DNA of 64,000 nt from Lysobacter soli (GTDB lineage Bacteria > Pseudomonadota > Gammaproteobacteria > Xanthomonadales > Xanthomonadaceae), in the NCBI RefSeq assembly GCF_003382285.1, contig NZ_QTJR01000006.1:214481-278480 (forward strand), written 5' to 3'. Below, in pieces: positions 59,097-64,000 of this stretch. Position numbers and translations under genes: made by a program. The notes beneath the pieces were generated by a model. That model was not told the origin of the DNA. It was given only the letters and a program-made list of their open reading frames with translations, and did not search any database. Within the stretch, counting starts at the first letter, position 1; each line of letters starts with the position of its first letter.

Positions 59097-60286
59097 CCTT
59101 TGATGCGCTCGGCGATGGCCACCGCCTGCTCCGCACGTTCCAGCGCGGCGGCGATGTCCGCCACCAGGTCGTCGACGTGCTCGATGCCCACCGACAGGCG
59201 CAGCAAACCGTCGCCGATGCCCGCCGCTTCGCGCGCCTCGGGCGACATCGCCGCGTGCGTCATCGTCGCCGGGTGCGCAACCAGGCTTTCCACGCCGCCG
59301 AGCGATTCGGCCAACGTGAAGCACTGCAGGCCGTCGAGGAACGCGCGCACCGCGTCGACGCCGCCATCGAGTTCGACGCTGAGCATCGCGCCGAAACCTT
59401 CCTGCTGGCGCGCGGCGATCGCGTGGCCCGGATGCGATTCCAGGCCCGGGTAATGCACCACGCGCACGGCCGGGTGCGCATCGAGCAGCGACACCAGCGC
59501 CTGCGTGTTTTCCTGGTGCGCGCGCAGTCGCGCGTCCAGCGTGCGCAGGCCGCGCAGCGTGAGGAACGCATCGAACGGCGAACCCGTCAGGCCCAGCGCG
59601 TTCGCCCACCACACCAGCTGCTGGTGCGCTTCGGTTTCGCGCGCGACGACCGCGCCACCGACGACGTCGCTGTGTCCGTTGATGTACTTGGTCGTCGAAT
59701 GGACGACGTAATCGGCGCCGAACGCGATCGGCTGCTGCAGCGCCGGCGACAGGAAGGTGTTGTCGACGACGGTCACCGCGTCCTTGGCCTTCGCCGCCTC
59801 GATCACGAAGCGCAGGTCGGTGATGCGCAGCAACGGGTTCGACGGCGTTTCGATCCACACCACTGTCGGATCGCTCGCCAGCGCGTCGGTCAGCGCGCGC
59901 GGATCGGTAAGGTCGGCGGTGATCAGCTCGAACGCGCCCTTTTTCGCCAGCGCATTGAACAAACGCCAGCTGCCGCCGTAGCCGTCGTGCGGCACGACGA
60001 GGCGATCGCCCGGCTTGAGCAGCGCATGCAGCAGCAGCGTGATCGCGCCCATGCCCGTGGCGGTGACCACGCCGCCGGCGCCGCCTTCGAGCTCGGCCAG
60101 CGCCTCGCCCAGCAGGTCGCGGGTCGGGTTTCCGCTGCGCGTGTAGTCGTACTGCCGCTTCTCGTTGAAGCCGGCGAAGCTGAAGTTGGACGACAGCACC
60201 AGCGGCGGCGTGACGGCGCCGAAGGCGGTGTCGCGATCGATGCCGGCGCGGACGGCGGCGGTACAGCGGTTGCGCGTGGTGCTCAT
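59093..60286 (-). CDS. metB: Cystathionine gamma-synthase (PLP-dependent)
   Basis: Joins O-acyl-homoserine with cysteine. The 397-aa product has YDYTRSGNPTRDLL, the PLP lysine Lys200 in STTKYINGHSDVVGG, and PGLESHPGHAIA near the C-terminus. O-succinyl- or O-acetyl-homoserine sulfhydrylase activity is possible for close relatives and cannot be excluded. It overlaps both neighbours by four bases (ATGA), so metX, metB and hom are translated as one unit. Confidence 0.92.
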   Translation of the reverse strand: MSTTRNRCTAAVRAGIDRDTAFGAVTPPLVLSSNFSFAGFNEKRQYDYTRSGNPTRDLLGEALAELEGGAGGVVTATGMGAITLLLHALLKPGDRLVVPHDGYGGSWRLFNALAKKGAFELITADLTDPRALTDALASDPTVVWIETPSNPLLRITDLRFVIEAAKAKDAVTVVDNTFLSPALQQPIAFGADYVVHSTTKYINGHSDVVGGAVVARETEAHQQLVWWANALGLTGSPFDAFLTLRGLRTLDARLRAHQENTQALVSLLDAHPAVRVVHYPGLESHPGHAIAARQQEGFGAMLSVELDGGVDAVRAFLDGLQCFTLAESLGGVESLVAHPATMTHAAMSPEAREAAGIGDGLLRLSVGIEHVDDLVADIAAALERAEQAVAIAERIKG

Positions 60287-61344
60287 GCCGCCACCTCCAG
60301 CACGTCGTCGAGGGCTTCGCAGAGCAGCTCCGCGATCGCGCGCTCCTCCTTCAGGAAGGCGTCGTGGCCATACAGCGAGCGCACCACGCGAAGGCGCGTT
60401 TCGCCGCGCAGGCGTTCGACCAGGTCGTAGGCGTCGGACACCGGCACCAGGCGGTCCTCGGCGACGGCGACGACCGTGACCGGCAGGCGGATCGCGGTCG
60501 GATCCACGTCCTGCAGGTCGATGGATTCGGACAGCCGCAGGTAGGCGGTCGGCGAGGTGCGCTGCACGTAAGCGGCGCCGCAATGATCGAGGTAGTCTTC
60601 CGCGCCCACGCGCACGCGGCCTTCGCTCACCTGCGCCGGCTCGAAGCGCGCGGCGAATTCCTCCGGCGTGCGGTAGCTCAGGATCGCCAGCTGGCGCGCC
60701 AGCGCGAGCCCATGCGTTTCGTCGCACTGCAATGCGCCGAGCGCGACGGCACGACGCTGCAGCGCGCGCCACGCGCTGGCATAGGGATGCGCGCGATGCA
60801 CGCCGCTGATCGCCACGAGCTGCTCCAGGCGCGAACCGTGACGCGCCGCGAACTGCAGGCCGACCATCGCGCCGTACGAGCAGCCGACGAACGCCTGCAG
60901 GCGCGACACGTGGAGCACGTCGAGCAGCGCGGCGATGGCGTCGGCCTGGTCGGCCGGATCCAGCGGCGCATCGAGCGAACCGTCGGCGCCGATCCAGTCG
61001 AAGCCGATCAGGCAGCGTTCGCGCGGATCCAGCGCCTTGCCGGTGCCGATCTGCTGTTCCCACCAGCCGTTCTCCGGGAACGTCGCGCTGGCGGCGAGAT
61101 GGCGATGCGCCGAGATGCCGCCCGCGACGAACACCGCCGGCAGCGTGCGGTCGCCGAGGATTTCGTAACGCAGCGCGATGCGGCGCGTGCCGGCGTGGCG
61201 CAGATCGAGTTCGACGGTGCATTCGCCGCGCTGCGCGTGGAGCACATGGGAGAAGACGGCGGCATGCACGACGGGATCGAAGGCGTCCGCGCGTTCGGCG
61301 GTCGCGGCATCGGAAGTGGCGGCGGAGACGGGGGCGAAGCTCAT
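60283..61344 (-). CDS. metX: MetX-type homoserine O-acyltransferase
   Basis: Activates homoserine for methionine synthesis. The 353-aa alpha/beta-hydrolase has nucleophile Ser156 in VGCSYGAM, the substrate loop FDWIGADG and a C-terminal His in YGHDAFLKEE with Asp in AEDRLVP. Xanthomonad MetX proteins of this shorter type have been reported to use succinyl-CoA, so the acyl donor should not be assumed to be acetyl-CoA. It begins right after an S-box leader. ATG 61344 has AAGGA ahead. Confidence 0.93.
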   Translation of the reverse strand: MSFAPVSAATSDAATAERADAFDPVVHAAVFSHVLHAQRGECTVELDLRHAGTRRIALRYEILGDRTLPAVFVAGGISAHRHLAASATFPENGWWEQQIGTGKALDPRERCLIGFDWIGADGSLDAPLDPADQADAIAALLDVLHVSRLQAFVGCSYGAMVGLQFAARHGSRLEQLVAISGVHRAHPYASAWRALQRRAVALGALQCDETHGLALARQLAILSYRTPEEFAARFEPAQVSEGRVRVGAEDYLDHCGAAYVQRTSPTAYLRLSESIDLQDVDPTAIRLPVTVVAVAEDRLVPVSDAYDLVERLRGETRLRVVRSLYGHDAFLKEERAIAELLCEALDDVLEVAA

Positions 61345-61420
61345 GGCGGCATCCTTGAAGACATAAGGGCCACCGAGCCTGCGAGTCGCAGTGCGCACCC
61401 ACGTGGGGCGCGCATCACAA

Positions 61421-61540
61421 CCATCTTTCGACCGGCGCCTGACGCGCCCCGTCGCAGGAGTTGGCACCTTCGCCCGCGCTTGCGCGCTGGGTTGGGTTGC
61501 CCCGGCTTCAAAGGGCCTGTCCCTCAGCCGGTCTCGATGG
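61421..61540 (-). promoter_or_regulatory. SAM-I (S-box) riboswitch of the metX-metB-hom operon
   Basis: Read on minus, the leader has the S-box blocks in order: CCATCGAGACCGGC (P1/P2), GAGGGACAGGCCC, TTTGAAGCC, GGGGCAACC, a P3 hairpin GCGCGC-aa-GCGCG, GGTGCCAACTCC, and GCCGGTCGAAAGATGG, which closes P1 (CCATC/GATGG). SAM binding normally lowers expression of the genes behind. Between aptamer and ATG lies a TGCGC...GCGCA hairpin with a CCCACGTGGG core that could act as expression platform. Confidence 0.88.
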
Positions 61541-61548
61541 ATGGCCGC

Positions 61549-61576
61549 AGTCTGCCCCCGCCTTGGGACCGTGTCA
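61549..61576 (-). promoter_or_regulatory. Promoter of the met operon
   Basis: TTGACA (61571-61576 on minus) with a 16-nt spacer and CAGACT (61549-61554) as -10. The predicted start of transcription (about 61542) falls next to the 5' base of the riboswitch P1, which supports both calls. Confidence 0.6.
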
Positions 61577-61662
61577 ATCGCTTCATCCGCATATAGCGAT
61601 TTATTATGTCCGTCACGTCCCCGGCTCCCCGCGCAAAGGCGGCCCGAATACACTTCGGCTCC

Positions 61663-62775
61663 ATGACCTTCCGCCTTTCGGCCCCCGCCGCCATCGCGAT
61701 CGCGCTGGCGGCCCTGGCCCCCGCCTGCACCACCACCCGCCCCGTCGCGCCCGCAAGCACGCCCGTGCCCGCCGCGACGCCCGAAGTCCGCACCGTGCCC
61801 GAACGCTTCGTCTCGGCCGAAAGCCCGCAGGACGAGCTGGACTCCCTCGCCACCTGGACGACCGAAGACGGGGCGACGTGGCTCATCGCCACCGCGAAGT
61901 CCACGCATCGCCTGGTCGTGTTCGATGCCGACACCGGCCGGCGCCTGCGCGATGTCGGCGGCGAAGGCAGCGAGCCGGGGCAGTTCGACCGTCCCAACGG
62001 CATCGCCGTGTACGGCGACTACGTGTTCGTCGTCGAACGCGACAACCATCGCGTGCAGGTGCTGTCGCTGCCGGACTTCGCGCCAGTCGGCACGTTCGGC
62101 ACGAAGGAACTGCGCAGCCCGTACGGCATCTGGCTCACCGAGACCGAACCGGGCGAGCTTGAGATCTATGTCACCGACAGCTTCATGTACGGCAAGAAGT
62201 TCGACGAGGTACCGCCGCTGGCCGAACTCGACCAGCGCGTGCGCCGCTACCGCGTGCAGTTCGACCAGGCCGGCCGCCTGCGTGCGACGTATGCGGGTTC
62301 GTTCGGCGACACCTCGCAGGAGGCCGCGCTGCGCATGGTCGAATCCATCGCCGGCGATCCGGGCAACGACCGCCTGCTGATTGCCGACGAGGACCGTCGC
62401 CACGAATCCACGCTGCGCGAGTACAGCTTCAGCGGCAAGTACACCGGCCGCAGCCTGCCGGAGAAGAGCTTCGGCGCCGAGGCCGAAGGCGTCGCGCTAT
62501 GGAGCTGCGCCGATGGCGGCGGTTACTGGATCGCCGTCGACCAGCTCGCGCCGCTGACGATCTTCCATCTGTTCGATCGCGCCACGCTCGCGCCGCGCGG
62601 CAGTTTCGAAGGCGAGACCACCGCGCATACCGACGGCGTCGCGCTGCATGCGGCGTCCACGCTCGCGTTCCCGAACGGCGCGCTGTTCGCGGTGCACGAC
62701 GACAAGTCGGTATCGGCCTTCGACCTGGCGGAAGTCGCGCGCGTGCTGCAGCTCTCGCCCGGCTGCGCGCAGTAA
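61663..62775 (+). CDS. Beta-propeller lipoprotein (3-phytase/NHL-like)
   Basis: A 370-aa lipoprotein (lipobox APAC, Cys22) with a Pro/Ala spacer and a propeller: TWLIATAKSTHRLVVFDADTG, FDRPNGIAVYGDYVFVVERDNHRVQVL, LIADEDRRHESTLREYSF and HTDGVALHAAST. The repeats and the FDRPNGIAVY motif are close to beta-propeller phytases and NHL proteins, but I cannot verify phytase calcium ligands. The ATG 61606 start would add 19 residues ahead of the signal. Its 3' end is 4 bp before the M23 gene. Confidence 0.75.
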   Translation: MTFRLSAPAAIAIALAALAPACTTTRPVAPASTPVPAATPEVRTVPERFVSAESPQDELDSLATWTTEDGATWLIATAKSTHRLVVFDADTGRRLRDVGGEGSEPGQFDRPNGIAVYGDYVFVVERDNHRVQVLSLPDFAPVGTFGTKELRSPYGIWLTETEPGELEIYVTDSFMYGKKFDEVPPLAELDQRVRRYRVQFDQAGRLRATYAGSFGDTSQEAALRMVESIAGDPGNDRLLIADEDRRHESTLREYSFSGKYTGRSLPEKSFGAEAEGVALWSCADGGGYWIAVDQLAPLTIFHLFDRATLAPRGSFEGETTAHTDGVALHAASTLAFPNGALFAVHDDKSVSAFDLAEVARVLQLSPGCAQ

Positions 62776-62779
62776 CGCG

Positions 62780-63709
62780 ATGCCTTGCGCGCGCCGCCCT
62801 GCGGTCTGGATCCTCGGCAGCGTCGCGCTGCTGGCGGCGTTCGGCGCGGGCGCGGCGAAGGTGTATCGCTGGACCGACCGCGCCGGCATCACGCATTACG
62901 GCGACCACGTGCCGGACGTCGCGCCTTCGCAGATGAAGGATGCGCTGAAGGTGATCCCGGTCGAGGGCGAGCCCAGCGCGATTGCGCGCCTGCGCATCGA
63001 GAACGACGGCGATCGTTTCCTCGCCTTCGCCGACAACCGTTTGTCCGGCCCGGTGCAGGTGCAGCTGGATTTCAGCCGCAGCGACAACGTGATCGGCAAC
63101 CCGGTGCTGCCTGCGCGCGCGACCGTGGCGCCGCAGGGCAGCGCACTGGTCGCGGTGCTCAGCTCAGCCGATCCGGATCGCGGTTTCGATTTCGAACTGC
63201 AGATGGACAGCCTGCCGGGCGATCCGTCGGCGCGCCCGCGCGATGTCGAATACCTCTTGCCGTTGCAGCAGGCGCAGTTCCGCATCGACCAGGGCTATGG
63301 CGGCCATTTCAGCCATCGCGACGAACAGAACCGGTATGCGGTGGATTTCGCCGCCGACATCGGCACGCCCGTCCTCGCCGCGCGCGATGGCGTCGTGATG
63401 CAGGTGGAATCCGACTTCGACAAGGCGGGGCTGAACCTGGAGCGTTTCGGCGGACGCGCCAACTTCGTGCGCATCCTGCACGAGGACGGCACGATGACGC
63501 TGTACGCGCACCTCAAGGCCGAAGGCGCGCTGGTGCGCGTCGGACAGCGCGTGCGCGCGGGGCAGCAGATCGGGCTGTCGGGCAACACCGGTTTCACCAC
63601 CGGCCCGCACCTGCACTTCGCGGTGCAGGTCAATCGCGGGATGAAGCTGGAGTCGATCCCGTTCCGCATGACCGGCCCGCAAGGCCCCCTGCGAATTGCC
63701 GGGGGGTGA
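62780..63709 (+). CDS. Exported M23 metallopeptidase with N-terminal DUF4124
   Basis: A 309-aa protein: signal peptide, DUF4124 (KVYRWTDRAGITHYGDHVP), a beta-rich middle, and a C-terminal LytM/M23 domain (about 170-300) with SHRDEQNRYAVDFAADIGTPV (zinc His and Asp) and GPHLHFAVQ. All zinc ligands are present, so it is likely an active peptidoglycan or protein endopeptidase. It begins 4 bp after the propeller gene and is probably co-transcribed. Confidence 0.88.
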   Translation: MPCARRPAVWILGSVALLAAFGAGAAKVYRWTDRAGITHYGDHVPDVAPSQMKDALKVIPVEGEPSAIARLRIENDGDRFLAFADNRLSGPVQVQLDFSRSDNVIGNPVLPARATVAPQGSALVAVLSSADPDRGFDFELQMDSLPGDPSARPRDVEYLLPLQQAQFRIDQGYGGHFSHRDEQNRYAVDFAADIGTPVLAARDGVVMQVESDFDKAGLNLERFGGRANFVRILHEDGTMTLYAHLKAEGALVRVGQRVRAGQQIGLSGNTGFTTGPHLHFAVQVNRGMKLESIPFRMTGPQGPLRIAGG

Positions 63710-63746
63710 GGCAGGCCGCTTGCGCGGCACTGCCGCGCGGCCTGCC

Positions 63747-63781
63747 GAACGCCCGACCACGGAGGGTCGGGCCGGGCGTTC
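63747..63781 (+). terminator. Large hairpin after the M23 gene
   Basis: GAACGCCCGACC, ACGGAG, GGTCGGG, C, CGGGCGTTC: a long stem with one bulge, 37 bp after the stop. There is no clear T-run. Confidence 0.5.
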
Positions 63782-63835
63782 CGAAGCCGGTCGCGTGACG
63801 CCATGGATGGCAGCCGTTTGTATTTCGAACACGGT

Positions 63836-63869
63836 GCATGCGGCACTGCCGCGCGGCACTGCCGCATGC
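63836..63869. other. 34-bp near-perfect palindrome
   Basis: GCATGCGGCA, C, TGCCGCGCGGCA, C, TGCCGCATGC: perfect apart from the two C positions, so it could form a cruciform. A related GCGCGGCA-C-TGCCGCGC lies at 63722-63738. No gene is visible in the last 291 bp of the window. Confidence 0.7.
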
Positions 63870-63887
63870 CCGACCACCTTGATACAC

Positions 63888-63925
63888 CGTCATCCCGCCG
63901 AAAGCCGGGATCCAGGCCCGTAACG
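63888..63925. repeat. Inverted half of an X unit
   Basis: CGTCATCCCG-ccgaaag-CCGGGATCC followed by AGGCCCGTAACGTTCGGGC. Read on minus this is GCCCGAACGTTACGGGCCTGG plus the second X palindrome (written here in two parts: GCCCGAACGTT, ACGGGCCTGG), matching the same block at 48440 and 57889. The window ends soon after, so the rest of the unit may lie outside. Confidence 0.65.
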
Positions 63926-64000
63926 TTCGGGCCTTCCCTAGCGGCGAACCGCATCACCTGCGTTGTGGAGCATCGAGCAACAGCGCAGCGCTGTGCGGCA

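Overview
The window is a GC-rich, gene-dense chromosomal segment. Gene content and order fit the Xanthomonadaceae (Lysobacteraceae), most likely Lysobacter, Luteimonas or a close relative. The main indicators are the rpoN-hpf-ptsN-hprK-rapZ-PTS cluster with an HPr kinase, the metX-metB-hom operon behind an S-box riboswitch, pilT-pilU, a GH18 chitinase with a NagR-like operator, and an AAC(6')-like acetyltransferase resembling the Stenotrophomonas enzymes. The assignment rests on family recognition; no search was run.

Layout. 1-4.4 kb: DUF2066 protein (cut by the window edge), divergent purM-purN, and two tandem DUF3108 proteins. 4.5-6.4 kb (minus): ibaG-murA and a small EF-hand membrane protein. 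6.6-12 kb (plus): kdsD-kdsC-lptC-lptA-lptB (Kdo synthesis and LPS transport), then rpoN and hpf. 12-19.5 kb: ptsN, hprK, rapZ, a calcium-binding/lipoprotein pair, EIIA(Man-like)-HPr-EI with no sugar permease nearby, and mgtE. 19.6-25.3 kb: esterase-like lipoprotein, yqgE-ruvX-pyrB (minus), an M49-like zinc peptidase lipoprotein, and tag. 25.3-30.7 kb: two divergent soluble hybrid histidine kinases. 30.8-33.1 kb (minus): pilT and pilU. 33.2-41.6 kb: yggS-proC-DUF4426; on minus aac(6')-like, a corrinoid-binding-like protein and a small protein; pdxH; a P-loop kinase; aroK-aroB; a WGR-like miniprotein; hemE. 42.1-45.7 kb: a very large two-component-propeller hybrid kinase. 45.9-47.8 kb: YceI-cytochrome b561-YceI. 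48.5-57.2 kb: glutaredoxin-like protein, sdaA, an MHYT-PAS-GGDEF-EAL protein, chitinase, a winged-helix protein and a hydrolase. 58-61.6 kb (minus): metX-metB-hom. 61.7-63.7 kb: a beta-propeller lipoprotein and an M23 peptidase.

Most core genes sit in tight operons with 1-4 bp stop/start overlaps. The accessory interest lies in the gaps from about 20 kb onward, which hold a mosaic of repeat modules: a GC-rich palindrome, a bipartite unit of about 110 bp, hexanucleotide microsatellites and a core of about 292 bp with two hairpins. Two direct copies of the full mosaic flank the 48.5-57.2 kb block. No tRNA, rRNA, insertion sequence, CRISPR array or prophage was seen.
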